The notes: generated by a model not told the origin, from the letters alone. A DNA stretch of 64,000 bases from Bacteroidota bacterium (GCA_016787485.1 JAEUUL010000032.1:51233-115232), one strand, 5' to 3'. Shown: positions 29,701-37,300, counted from the first letter of the stretch. Made by a program: numbers and translations.

Positions 29701-30500
29701 ACCATTTTAAAACCAGCCAATACAACAGTGTTGCTGACAAATGGAATGCCATGCGCGTGAAACCCTCTGAGAAAGTAGGCTGGGGCGATCTGGAGTCCAT
29801 TACATATGTAGCTGAAGGAGAAGGATATGATGAGTATGACATGATACGGCACAGTTATGTGCAACAGGGAAGAACCATTTATGTGTCTCCGCTTGTCAAT
29901 TTTAGTGCAGCATGGACTCCGCGCACCAATATCTGGATGCAGAGCCAGATGTATTATGTCTATGATTTCAAAACCTGGTTGTTTTCAAACCGGCTGAACA
30001 ATCCCCGCACAAGTCGTGCCTTTGAATTCACAAACCGTACAAATGGAATCCCGCCCTATGTTCCTGTGCAATTCTCTGATGACAGCTATCAGGCCTCACT
30101 CCTGCAGGAATGGGAAAAAATGAGTTCACCACCTGCCGGCAGTACCATTCTGGCGCGACTTTCCAATATGAGACCCATAAACAGCGGAGGTCCGCTTGGC
30201 GGTTTCGCAGGTTTCACTGCTGCCAACAGGGATACAAGACTCTATTATGGCATTCCGGTTATCACTGTATTGCACAGAATAGAAACCCGGAACTGGGCAA
30301 GGTTGTTGCTGACATATTATGGTTATGAATTTTTAAGTGCAGAGCAAATGCAATACATAGAAAATGTGGCATATGAGCCCTATGCGCGGTTGCAGTTTGG
30401 CAATTACCCGGTTGATTTGTCGTATATAACTCCTACCTGTGGTATGGATCCGGACATGTTCCGCAGTCTCCGTTTTAATGTTGTTTTACCCTTGCGCTGA
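23790..30500 (+). CDS. Giant secreted TANFOR-domain protein (2236 residues)
   Basis: Very large envelope or surface protein of unknown function. After a signal peptide (MKMRNLLKYFLLFTLVLAG and on to FAQSQ) the first 150 mature residues match the TANFOR domain as I remember it (VTVTILPPYDP, NKVLITLTNISA, ELIRTRRLPAATYQLCITAY). Ig/FnIII-like segments follow to about 640, then a long beta-rich region (about 640-1500) with repeated SIxxxSxxG and strand-loop patterns, a Pro-rich hinge (NLPPMPPLPPEIASR, about 1505) and more beta domains to the end. Cysteines are few. The C-terminus (RSLRFNVVLPLR) is not a recognisable T9SS signal, so its export route is open. The gene sits between a barrel gene and a FnIII gene with 11-bp gaps, indicating one transcript. 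Confidence 0.85.
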   Translation: MKMRNLLKYFLLFTLVLAGRCEFAQSQSVNVTVTILPPYDPNLFTYTEDENKVLITLTNISASVQNIKLGGRFRSMDDRISVSTNPDYQPDIPIVLNPAETRLLTATELYNIFPSESSIIAVGITREELIRTRRLPAATYQLCITAYDFNAQGYSVPLSAAIPSGCSAPFRVGLINAPEMLSFGGVNCGERLNYSDLQNFLIQWTIPPEAPVHTRYILEMIELYPEGRNPFDAFESATSPIFFTDSVEYRNNYFYSIANPLMEPGRTYAIRVRATDPTGGLRFANRGYSTPCVIRYGNAGNDRVSIVSSYPTDNEYVPWRYCPIIVKFQPYDNQLYRFNYNMQLQENGITATNRNNDLRWPYGPRESQERATGISIAENASQHIAVNEPNARVAQEFNRGARYRYNVGGYFLHRTTGDRAPLSVSCTDEFISGMGVPVNQEPADESSQDTGLIAFRFQTSDFPTNPLPAFSIVTSDGSGAGRPTSNFFEEKVIERYVLEVSKQRDFSTVYRSVSHRFEPNVTLNQCIAEHNLLNDSIYRSINHSLRVSDTGTYFWRVKWLVDDNDPRSNAYVTGPVWQFRIGARPPEIRTDTARRTPPGCLADCMAPPETDRTPVSTAAVGGTITVGKFSMTITEISWAGTNARGRGHIRVPFMGAPVRVSFSSIQINAANRMISGEVLTETDNSTLVPDALARAVGTFTGLGQEQAQEINQWITTSNRLASQLAGSSPVGMPLGIDNTIDGQRTIVAILGCKFTSSMATLNAMAGVDIPEMGSWISLGANDICFHPGGINFNQGKLYLPRDLNLVYTTDITFSLKAPSLPRDSGTYVSWDCQGFKELSVSGAALFGRNLLVPDADDGSAGPGQVQGRFNFKVQRSGNWLARLDMDRFQVAGLPEWGFEASEAYLDFSDLQNAGSMQYPEGYGGDRTIRWKGFYLKRLAVRLPNEFKTYSAPGRRLTGSINNVLIDGTGFSARFAIENLVRVDDGNLDGWAYSLDTVYLSMVSNNFRNAGLNGQIKLPISTTALKYDASLNRSSAGEFAFEFRIQPADTFVAQIWECQIQLMPSSRISVTIDGRGFAAGTDLTGTVTIAGSRGAPEGSDGMRLDGIGLRGIRFEHFVLSSRGPRYISVGSFAFASEQHSSGGFPLSIDAINITSREGPSMMEFDQSPGPRFGIEFVITLSLTGESSGFHAATKIAFLGKLNLTGERQGWSFSGVNLDSIAVGGTVGCVSIEGSLVFYNSHPTYGKGIRGYLSVEFKPTISVSATVQFGEVRGFRYWYVDAMAIWSPGITLFAGVDLRGIGGGAWYHMRKPEPVPFSRIVAGTAPVSNAAGTSSTGTAYTPDGSVGLGFEARIKIGATGGSSAYHGLITLGAQFIESTGGIERIFLQGDFIFMTESTNRREASASADFLVNYNFVRNEFLASFNVYVNVAGVLQGIGPDNRAGYMEIYARVVNPGERDDWHIYVGTPRVPGDERYGPIGLRLVLGRTELARAEFYFMAGMNLPPMPPLPPEIASRLHVVPERDITNIERGDGFAMGTFVNIGPLGFEIMPFYASLGVGFGFDLSVKKMTSRCEGMPPSATIGANGWYARGQIYGYIQADMGLFVDLFFVKGRFSIFNAQLAAYLQGGFPNPNWVEGAVTGRYEILGGAVSGYCQFEFKEGQKCVPPVENPMAGLELVANLSPEQGATGVDCGVEPTAMYNYSIGRQFSLTVKDINNRDIVRTFRVMERNTKLMGRTVSNVIGGTVALSENDQLVTFYSDSFLAGNTIHFWTTTAYCEELIRGSWSTARDLENREVRKQYTHLFTTAARPDKIRPQDVLYSYPFHDQRFLLQQECRTGLLALKRSMAYLFTRSSSTDYVWTYRVRFTPVEGGEPVFSDLRNYTSLNINFDIPALQNNKVYQVDFIAQKGLTAAGRARQALASAARSNSMWATRPTIRDRVSEARFGGSTLVVHEKTAVAGSKTSEDMVILYTYHFKTSQYNSVADKWNAMRVKPSEKVGWGDLESITYVAEGEGYDEYDMIRHSYVQQGRTIYVSPLVNFSAAWTPRTNIWMQSQMYYVYDFKTWLFSNRLNNPRTSRAFEFTNRTNGIPPYVPVQFSDDSYQASLLQEWEKMSSPPAGSTILARLSNMRPINSGGPLGGFAGFTAANRDTRLYYGIPVITVLHRIETRNWARLLLTYYGYEFLSAEQMQYIENVAYEPYARLQFGNYPVDLSYITPTCGMDPDMFRSLRFNVVLPLR

Positions 30501-30511
30501 GAAAATAAAAG

Positions 30512-32611
30512 ATGAAAAATATCATTCAATCCTTCGCATTTTTTATTCTCGGTTTTATTCTGCTGCCTTCTGCGCAAGCACAGGTGGATTCAGTGCAGAG
30601 AAGCTATGTGGGAATCATAGGAAAATACAATGGCAAATCCATCATTCTGCGCTGGGCACCTTCCGACAATGCCACCTTTTTTCTGGCAAAAAAATACGGA
30701 TATAAACTGGAACGTGCCATTACCGCGCGCAATGGAAAACCCATTAGGGAAAAGGCGACTTTCACCACCATAGGTATTTTTAAACCGGCAGACAGCATTA
30801 CGTGGTCCAAACGGGTAGATAAAAACAACAATTACCAGGTGATTGCTGCGCATTGTGCATTGTCTAAAATTTATGCTCCGTTGCCTGCCAATCCGAATTT
30901 TGGCGAATTGATGAAACGCTATAATGAGGAACGGAACCTGCATGGTTTTGCCACCCTCTCCGCAGATTTTGACACAACCGCTGCCAACCTGCTGGGCCTG
31001 CGATACGAAGACAAAAACGTGGAGGCCAATGCAACTTATTTATACCTGATAAGCACATTGATTCCACAGGCAGAATTGCAAACAGACGGTTCAGAAGTTT
31101 TTGTAGATGCCAGAAAGGACACGATACCGCCACCTCCAACCCTGTTTGAATACGGAGCCGAAAACCATGTGCGGCTGGACTGGTACCATCAGAATTACGG
31201 AAGGTTTTATTCCGCTTATCTTGTTGAAAGGGGTGATGCGCAGGGAAGAAATTTTAAGCGCCTTTCAAAATATCCGATGATAACTGCCGGAAACAAAACC
31301 AGCGGAGAAATGAAAATGCAGATGACCTATATTGACAGTGTGCCCCGCGATTATGTGAGGTACACATACCGGCTCATTGGCATTACCCCGTTTGCCGAAT
31401 ACAGTGAGCCCGGTCCCGCGATTGTCAGTTTTGGCAGAGACCGCACCCCACCGGTTGCAGCGCATAGTCTGGATATTACAGATGTGAACCAGAATTACCT
31501 GCACCTGCAATGGAAAAAAGATTTTTTTGAACCGGATTTTGTGGGATTTAATGTGATGAGGGCCGACAAGCAGGAAGGCCCTTATTATCCCATCAATGAA
31601 AAACCACTGGGTAAAACCGAACTGGCATATCTGGATAAAAATCCGGATGAAATGAATGGCGGTTTTTACCGAATAGAAACAATTGATACTGCAGGCAATA
31701 AAAACTGGAGTCTGGGTATGATGGGATTTCTCAAAGACAGTATCCCGCCCTCCCGACCTACCGGGCTTAGCGGCAAATCGGACATGAAGGGAGTAGTGAC
31801 CTTAAAATGGAACCTGGGTCCGGAAAAAGACATCAAAGGTTACCGTGTGTATTATGCCAACCAGATCGACCATGAATTCACCATTCTCACCGGTGATTTG
31901 TATCAGGATACTGTATTTATTGACACGGTAAATATCAATCGCCTTACCGAACAAATTTATTATCAGATTGCGGCAGCAGACAGGCACTATAACCACTCCG
32001 AACGTTCTGCCATCATAAAAGTCACTCTGCCGGATACAGTGAAGCCTGTGAAGCCTGTATTTAAAAACATTCTTGTAACCGATACCGCGGTCTACATTTC
32101 ATGGATACCCAGCGACAGCAAAGATGTAATGAAACACAATGTTTACAGGAAAGTGGGAAATAATCAATTCGAATTGTGGAAGACAATAAGCGACAAAAAC
32201 ACCACAAAACTCACAGACAACCAGGTAACCGTAGGCGAAGTTTATACCTATCGCATAGAAGCTGTGGATGACGCCGAACTCAGTTCAGGATTTCCAATGG
32301 AAGTAAGTGGAAAGGTATATGATGTGGGTCGCAGAAAACCCATCAGCCGGTTTACAGCAATTTGGGACAAAGAAAAGAAAAAAAATATTCTGAAATGGAG
32401 TTATCCGCCATCGGATGCATATCATTTTGTGATTTACCGTTCTTATAACAACAGCAGTTTCCGTGCCTACAAATCAGCGAAAGGAACCGAAAATCAATTT
32501 GAGGATTGGGATTTGCCGGGCTCAGGTACCTACGTGTATGCCGTGATGGCCATTTACAAAGACGGCGGAACCAGCGGACTTACACCATCGGCAACTGTGG
32601 TTGTTCCATAG
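30512..32611 (+). CDS. Secreted fibronectin type III repeat protein
   Basis: Exported protein of 699 residues, last gene of the TANFOR operon. Signal peptide MKNIIQSFAFFILGFILLPS to AQAQ. The middle and C-terminal parts contain about four FnIII-like modules, recognisable by repeated VxLxWxxxxx...GYxVYR...YxYRIxAxD patterns (for example LHLQWKKDFFEPDFVGFNVM, VTLKWNLGPEKDIKGYRVYY, VYISWIPSDSKDVMKHNVYR, ILKWSYPPSDAYHFVIYRSY). No sorting signal or lipobox is visible. It probably partners with the giant protein upstream; the pairing of the two gene types is inferred from operon position. Confidence 0.85.
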   Translation: MKNIIQSFAFFILGFILLPSAQAQVDSVQRSYVGIIGKYNGKSIILRWAPSDNATFFLAKKYGYKLERAITARNGKPIREKATFTTIGIFKPADSITWSKRVDKNNNYQVIAAHCALSKIYAPLPANPNFGELMKRYNEERNLHGFATLSADFDTTAANLLGLRYEDKNVEANATYLYLISTLIPQAELQTDGSEVFVDARKDTIPPPPTLFEYGAENHVRLDWYHQNYGRFYSAYLVERGDAQGRNFKRLSKYPMITAGNKTSGEMKMQMTYIDSVPRDYVRYTYRLIGITPFAEYSEPGPAIVSFGRDRTPPVAAHSLDITDVNQNYLHLQWKKDFFEPDFVGFNVMRADKQEGPYYPINEKPLGKTELAYLDKNPDEMNGGFYRIETIDTAGNKNWSLGMMGFLKDSIPPSRPTGLSGKSDMKGVVTLKWNLGPEKDIKGYRVYYANQIDHEFTILTGDLYQDTVFIDTVNINRLTEQIYYQIAAADRHYNHSERSAIIKVTLPDTVKPVKPVFKNILVTDTAVYISWIPSDSKDVMKHNVYRKVGNNQFELWKTISDKNTTKLTDNQVTVGEVYTYRIEAVDDAELSSGFPMEVSGKVYDVGRRKPISRFTAIWDKEKKKNILKWSYPPSDAYHFVIYRSYNNSSFRAYKSAKGTENQFEDWDLPGSGTYVYAVMAIYKDGGTSGLTPSATVVVP

Positions 32612-32682
32612 TACCGGATACGCATCTGCAGATATCAGGAATTCTGCATGGTTTCCCTGAAACCAGCCATCCCTAAATCCGC

Positions 32683-32690
32683 TAACTTTG
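32683..32690 (+). promoter_or_regulatory. -7 promoter element (TAACTTTG)
   Basis: Perfect TAnnTTTG, 33 nt before the TTG start at 32724. The 15 nt before it are nearly identical to those before the DinB gene promoter. Confidence 0.7.
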
Positions 32691-32723
32691 TAAAATCATT
32701 CACCAGCATATTTCCTTCTCATT

Positions 32724-33695
32724 TTGAAATTTTTATTATGTATCGTTTTATATCTGTTTGCGGGCCAAATGTGCGCCCAGTATGCCCCGGCGGCGGGTAA
32801 ACCCGGCAGTACAGCTCTGCGGCACGACAGCAGTTGCTTTGTAGCATGGGCTAACCGTTGTAAAGTTTCGCGGGGCTATATGGATTTATCTATGCCGGAT
32901 TCCGGATATGCCAGTGTGGGCGACAGTCTTTCGGCCTGCGGACCGGCCATGCAAAACGGAGTGCTGAGTCTGGGCGATGGCGGAATGGCCACCCTTCAAT
33001 TCGAAAGCCCTGTGAAAAATGGTTCCGGCTGGGATTTTGCAGTTTTTGAAAACACATTCCTCGATTCATTTCTGGAACTTGCTTTTGTAGAGGTGAGCAG
33101 CGACGGTAGCCGTTTTGTGCGCTTCCCTGCCGTTTCTCTTACAGATACGACGTTACAAACCGGATCATTCGGCTATACAAAACCCGAACACATAAACAAC
33201 CTGGCAGGCAAATATATCGTGGGCTATGGCACCCCCTTTGACCTGGAAGAACTCAGAGATTCAGCGGGTATTGACCTGAACAGTATTACCCATGTGCGGG
33301 TGGTGGATGTCGTTGGCAGTATGAACCCAAACCATGCCCGCCGGGACAGCAGAGGAACAAAAATCAACGACCCCTGGCCCACCCGTTTTCCGTCCTCTGG
33401 TTTTGACCTGGATGCCGTGGGGGTGATTCATACAAACCAATCCCGAACTCAATATTCGGCTTATGAAAATCGTCGTTTTTCTATGAAAAATCCAGTTGAA
33501 AATAAAACAATACAATTTATGTTTAATGATAAAAATACAGCTGCATTTTGCATTTATCATTCAACCGGTGTAAGGGTTTTTTCATTTCAAGCGGTTCCCG
33601 GATATAACGAAATAAAAATCCATATTCCTTCCGGATTATATTATATTTCTGAAGAAAATAAAATGTCCTTATCTGTGCCGGTAATGATTCATTGA
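32724..33695 (+). CDS. Secreted cell-surface protein with T9SS C-terminal sorting domain
   Basis: Exported protein of 323 residues. A TTG start gives the signal peptide MKFLLCIVLYLFAGQMCAQ. The globular part (about 25-235) has the pattern of Bacteroidota cell-surface proteins (SLGDGGMATLQFESPVKNGS, WDFAVFENTF, FVEVSSDGSRFVRFPA, FDLDAVGVIH). The last 75 residues form a T9SS-type sorting domain (NPVENKTIQFMF to GLYYISEENK). Composition changes sharply at the domain border: 34 of 60 G+C at 33301-33360 against 12 of 60 at 33481-33540. It has its own promoter but follows the TANFOR operon in the same direction. Confidence 0.78.
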   Translation: MKFLLCIVLYLFAGQMCAQYAPAAGKPGSTALRHDSSCFVAWANRCKVSRGYMDLSMPDSGYASVGDSLSACGPAMQNGVLSLGDGGMATLQFESPVKNGSGWDFAVFENTFLDSFLELAFVEVSSDGSRFVRFPAVSLTDTTLQTGSFGYTKPEHINNLAGKYIVGYGTPFDLEELRDSAGIDLNSITHVRVVDVVGSMNPNHARRDSRGTKINDPWPTRFPSSGFDLDAVGVIHTNQSRTQYSAYENRRFSMKNPVENKTIQFMFNDKNTAAFCIYHSTGVRVFSFQAVPGYNEIKIHIPSGLYYISEENKMSLSVPVMIH

Positions 33696-33767
33696 TGAAG
33701 CCGGCCCGAAAGGTCCCCACGTTTTCAATTTCAAACTTTTTTCCCGGGTAATTGTTTCCTTCAGGAG

Positions 33768-34460
33768 ATGACGGTGAAAACAATGCTGGTGGTAGGTGGC
33801 AGCGGAGGAATTGGATCTGCGCTGATTGCTCGTTTGCAGACGCGCGGTGTGCAATGCATTGACTGGAGCAGAACAGTGGGTGTTCATAAGGAAGGCGTGC
33901 TTCAAATACAAACCGACATCACAGCAGACACAGCATTGCCTGAAATATGCGGTCCATTGCACGGGCTGGTTTATTGCCCCGGCAGTATCAACCTGAAACC
34001 CTTTCACAGAATTTCAATGACTGAATTCAGGCAGGAAATGGAAATCAATTTTATGGGAGCTGTGCGCTGTTTACAACATGTACTGCCTAACCTGAAAGAG
34101 GGCAAAGGCTCTGTGGTGCTTTTCAGCACTGTGGCCGTGCAAACCGGGATGCCATTTCACAGCAGCATCGCTGCAGCCAAGGGGGCTGTAGAAGGCCTGG
34201 TGCATTCACTGGCAGCAGAACTTGCTCCGCACATTCGAATCAACGGGATAGCACCCAGTCTTACCCACACACCGCTGGCAGAAAAACTGCTGAGCACGCC
34301 GGAAAAACAGGAAGCCGCAGCCCAACGACACCCCCTGAAACGCACAGGAACACCCGATGATATTGCTGCCATGGCAGACTTTCTTCTTTCGGAGGATGCT
34401 TCCTGGATCAGTGGCCGAATTTTTGCCGTCGATGGTGGTATGGGGAACCTGAAGATTTGA
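33768..34460 (+). CDS. Short-chain dehydrogenase/reductase family protein with replaced catalytic tyrosine
   Basis: NAD(P)-binding Rossmann protein of 230 residues. The nucleotide motif GGSGGIG is intact (10-16) and the C-terminal pattern (GTPDDIAAMADFLLSEDASW and ISGRIFAVDGGMG) is typical of classical SDRs. The YxxxK motif reads IAAAK: Ile134 replaces the catalytic Tyr while Lys138 stays. Ser in FSTVAV is present. The protein may use another acid or have lost catalysis. It lies 4 bp before an SRPBCC gene, suggesting joint function. A start at the ATG at 33783 is also possible. Confidence 0.88.
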   Translation: MTVKTMLVVGGSGGIGSALIARLQTRGVQCIDWSRTVGVHKEGVLQIQTDITADTALPEICGPLHGLVYCPGSINLKPFHRISMTEFRQEMEINFMGAVRCLQHVLPNLKEGKGSVVLFSTVAVQTGMPFHSSIAAAKGAVEGLVHSLAAELAPHIRINGIAPSLTHTPLAEKLLSTPEKQEAAAQRHPLKRTGTPDDIAAMADFLLSEDASWISGRIFAVDGGMGNLKI

Positions 34461-34464
34461 CCAA

Positions 34465-34929
34465 ATGAGCATTCACAGATTATACCGCGAACAGTTTATC
34501 GCAACCGACACAGATACCCTGTGGGATTTTATCACTTCACCGTTGAATCTGGCAATCATTACCCCGCCGGATATGGGATTTATCATTACAAGTCCGGATG
34601 CCGATGGAAAGGTGTACGCCGGAAAAATGATTACTTATAAGGTATCTCCCCTGATGGGAATAAAAATGAACTGGGTTACAGAAATCACACAGGTGCAGCA
34701 TAAGTCCTTTTTTGTAGACGAGCAACGCAGGGGACCGTATGCCCTGTGGCACCATGAGCACCATCTGGAGCCGGTGGACGGCGGTGTGCTGATGAAGGAT
34801 ATTGTGCACTACATTATCCCCGGCGGTCCCCTTGGCGATATTCTGAACCGGTTGTTTATCCGCAAAAAACTCAACGGAATTTTTGAATACCGGTTTCATA
34901 AAATGAAAGAATTGTTCCCCGGTAGTTGA
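34465..34929 (+). CDS. SRPBCC (START/Bet v1-like) family protein
   Basis: Small soluble protein of 154 residues that probably binds a hydrophobic ligand in a helix-grip cavity. The family pattern is clear: REQFIATDTDTLWDFITSPL at the N-terminus, the mid-region PLMGIKMNWVTEI, ALWHHEHHLEPVDGGVLMKD and the C-terminal helix FEYRFHKMKELF. It follows the SDR gene by 4 bp and is certainly co-transcribed. The ligand cannot be told from sequence. Confidence 0.85.
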   Translation: MSIHRLYREQFIATDTDTLWDFITSPLNLAIITPPDMGFIITSPDADGKVYAGKMITYKVSPLMGIKMNWVTEITQVQHKSFFVDEQRRGPYALWHHEHHLEPVDGGVLMKDIVHYIIPGGPLGDILNRLFIRKKLNGIFEYRFHKMKELFPGS

Positions 34930-34952
34930 GCAAATTCATCCCATAAATCTGC

Positions 34953-34960
34953 TAACTTTG
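34953..34960 (+). promoter_or_regulatory. -7 promoter element (TAACTTTG)
   Basis: Perfect TAnnTTTG, 4 nt before the ATG at 34965. It shares an extended upstream stretch with the promoter at 32683. Confidence 0.75.
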
Positions 34961-34964
34961 CTCT

Positions 34965-35483
34965 ATGCAAAAAGCTGATATACCTGTAATCCCGTCCTAT
35001 TATGCCTCCTACCTGGGGAAAGTGCCCGAGGACGATTGTATCGAGGCATTGTACGGTTCGCTGCAGGCCATCAAAAATCTGGATGTGGCCAAACTGAACC
35101 GCATCGGGCAGCAAGTGTATGCACCAGGCAAATGGACTGTGCACCAGATCCTGCAGCACCTGATTGATACCGAACGTATTTTTTGTTTCCGGGCACTCGC
35201 TTTTGCCCGCAAAGACCCCGCAGAACTGCCCGGCATGGATGAGAAATCTTACAGCAGCCACTGCGGGTCCAACTCCCGCAGTCTGGAAGAAATCATTTCT
35301 GAGTTGATTACCGTTCGAAACGCCACCATAAGTCTATTCAAGAGTTTTAGTCCGGCTATGATGCTAAGCACCGGCACAGCCAACAAAACAGTAAACAGCG
35401 TGTTGGGGCTAGGCTTTTTCATTGCAGGACATCAGGCCCATCACCTTGGTGTGATTGAGGAACGCTACTCTTCCCTCACCTGA
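34965..35483 (+). CDS. DinB/YfiT-like four-helix metalloenzyme family protein
   Basis: Likely a metal-dependent thiol transferase or related enzyme of the DinB superfamily (172 residues). The three-histidine metal site pattern is visible: KWTVHQILQHLIDTE (His60/His65 region) and GHQAHHLGVIEERY near the C-terminus. Helical throughout, no signal peptide. It has its own promoter immediately before the ATG and converges on the serine hydrolase gene with a 1-bp gap. Substrate unknown. Confidence 0.85.
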   Translation: MQKADIPVIPSYYASYLGKVPEDDCIEALYGSLQAIKNLDVAKLNRIGQQVYAPGKWTVHQILQHLIDTERIFCFRALAFARKDPAELPGMDEKSYSSHCGSNSRSLEEIISELITVRNATISLFKSFSPAMMLSTGTANKTVNSVLGLGFFIAGHQAHHLGVIEERYSSLT

Positions 35484-35484
35484 A

Positions 35485-36603
35485 TTAACGAAGCAGGTCC
35501 ACCAGTTCGCTGGTGCGTAAAAACGGGCCGTACACATTGTTCGTAAGCACCACAAAACACTTGTCCTCTTCCAGGCAGCGCCAGTAATAGGTTCTGTAGC
35601 CTTTCCACCAGCCATTATGAAACACCCATTTGCGGCCGTCTATCCATTTTATGCGCCACCCCAGACCATAAAATGCCCCGTCTGCTGTTGTCGCAACCTG
35701 GGGGGTCCACATCAGATCCCGTGTACCCTTGTGCAGCACAAAACTGGTTCGTAAAGCACGGTCAAGAAAGAACATTTCCACGGTATTGGCATATACGCCT
35801 TTATCTCCGTTGGTGCCATTGTGCGGAATATCTCCGTAAAGATGACGGTTCTCATACCCCTGTACGGCATAGTCCGCCATGGGTATGCTGTCGAAATTAC
35901 AAATGTGTGTGTATTTCATTCCGCTGGGTTCAAAAATGTACTTTTGGGTAAACCTGCGGAAATCCATGCCTGAAACCCTTTCTACAATGTGGGCGAGCAG
36001 GGCATAATTGGTATTGCTGTACTGGTGATAGGTACCGGGAATTCCAAATGTATTCAGCGGCTGTTGGTTCAATTGGTTTACCACGTCGTGATTGACCATG
36101 TGCTTGCTGTTGTCAGTTCCGGAGAAATAAAAATAATCCGGCAGGCCACTCATGTGGCATAACAGGTTGCGTATGGTGAGGTTGCGCCGGGTGAGATCGG
36201 GTAAGTACCAGTGCACGCTATCGTCTACATTCAGCAATCCATCCTGGTGCAGCAGAAGTACCGCCACTCCTGTAATGGTTTTGCTCACACTGGCCAGTTG
36301 AAAAAGATCATCATTGATGAGGGTATCCCGCTTGGAAAAGTTGGCCCAGCCCAATGCTCCCTGGGTGAGACTGTCGTTGCTGAAAAACAGATAAGTGCCG
36401 TTGAAAATACCAGACTTGTAGTGTTTTAAAAAGTAGCTGTGTATTTTATTCTCTGTACTGTCGGAAAAACTGCAATAACTGCTCAGGTCGTAAAACTTAC
36501 TTGAGACATGGCTGCTTTCCGGCCTTGAAAAAGGACCACCGCCACTGGCCAGAGCAGAAGCACTCAAACCCAGCAGAAGAAGCAATATCCGCCACTTACG
36601 CAT
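35485..36603 (-). CDS. Secreted serine hydrolase, beta-lactamase class C-like
   Basis: Exported penicillin-binding-protein-like hydrolase of 372 residues. The start at 36603 gives a signal peptide (MRKWRILLLLLGLSASALAS). The class C/esterase VIII motifs are present: SVSK (SxxK, within FQLASVSKTITG), the YxN motif YSNTNYALL, and a C-terminal HNGW in place of KTG. Substrate may be a D-amino peptide or an ester; it need not confer antibiotic resistance. A perfect TAAATTTG ends 5 nt before the ATG; longer in-frame upstream sequence contains that promoter and is excluded. Confidence 0.88.
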   Translation of the reverse strand: MRKWRILLLLLGLSASALASGGGPFSRPESSHVSSKFYDLSSYCSFSDSTENKIHSYFLKHYKSGIFNGTYLFFSNDSLTQGALGWANFSKRDTLINDDLFQLASVSKTITGVAVLLLHQDGLLNVDDSVHWYLPDLTRRNLTIRNLLCHMSGLPDYFYFSGTDNSKHMVNHDVVNQLNQQPLNTFGIPGTYHQYSNTNYALLAHIVERVSGMDFRRFTQKYIFEPSGMKYTHICNFDSIPMADYAVQGYENRHLYGDIPHNGTNGDKGVYANTVEMFFLDRALRTSFVLHKGTRDLMWTPQVATTADGAFYGLGWRIKWIDGRKWVFHNGWWKGYRTYYWRCLEEDKCFVVLTNNVYGPFLRTSELVDLLR

Positions 36604-36608
36604 TGTTG

Positions 36609-36616
36609 CAAATTTA
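36609..36616 (-). promoter_or_regulatory. -7 promoter element (TAAATTTG)
   Basis: Perfect TAnnTTTG on the minus strand, 5 nt before the ATG at 36603. Confidence 0.72.
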
Positions 36617-36697
36617 GTCTCTGCAAATAGCAACGCACCGGAACGGCATTTCATTTTGCCCACACCTGCAGGCCTGTGCCTTAAAAAGTAGAACCCA

Positions 36698-37300
36698 TCA
36701 GGGTAAGCCCAGGTATTTATGCGTCTGAAGCGAAAGACGCCAAATGGGATTCTTTTGAATAAATTCTACAACTGCAGGCAGTACTTTTTCGCGTTTATCC
36801 CACTCCGGTTGCAGCAACAGAACACAGTGCGGATTGCAGTATTGCGCCCATTTCCCAGCCCATTCAAAGTCTGATTTATTAAATACGATAATCTTTAATT
36901 CCTGGGCCTTTTTCATCTCCTGTTCCAGAGGGAACCGGAATTTCTTGGGGGAGATACAGATCCAGTCCCAGGTTCCTGAAATGGGATTCACAGCAGCCGT
37001 TTCCAGATGTGTGCGCAATCCGCGCATTTTCAATTCGGCAGTCAGTTCTTCCAGATTGTACATTGTAGGCTCACCACCGGTAATCACCACCACATTTGCT
37101 CCCGAGGCAAGTGCCTCATCTGCCAGATCAGCAGGCATGCGCCTCGGATGGATATCCGGATCCCAGCTTTCTTTTACATCGCACCACACGCAACCTACGT
37201 CACATCCACCCAAACGGATAAACCAGGCGGGAACTCCGGCATAGAAACCTTCACCCTGCAGGGTGTAAAAAGTCTCCATCACCGGCAGGGCGGTACTCAT
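36698..37300 (-). CDS. queE: 7-carboxy-7-deazaguanine synthase (radical SAM)
   Basis: Converts 6-carboxy-tetrahydropterin to 7-carboxy-7-deazaguanine in queuosine/deazapurine synthesis. The 200 residues show the N-terminal FYTLQGEGFYAGVPAWFIRL, the iron-sulfur cysteines 33, 37 and 40 (GCDVGCVWC) and TGGEP. Length is normal for the short bacterial form. Its ATG overlaps the folD stop (ATGA), so the two are one operon. Other que genes are not in the window. Confidence 0.95.
   Translation of the reverse strand: MSTALPVMETFYTLQGEGFYAGVPAWFIRLGGCDVGCVWCDVKESWDPDIHPRRMPADLADEALASGANVVVITGGEPTMYNLEELTAELKMRGLRTHLETAAVNPISGTWDWICISPKKFRFPLEQEMKKAQELKIIVFNKSDFEWAGKWAQYCNPHCVLLLQPEWDKREKVLPAVVEFIQKNPIWRLSLQTHKYLGLP

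Noticed and set aside
35485..36603. Antibiotic-resistance beta-lactamase
   Set aside because: Serine hydrolases of this broad family are mostly peptidases or esterases; nothing in the sequence or context points to drug resistance.
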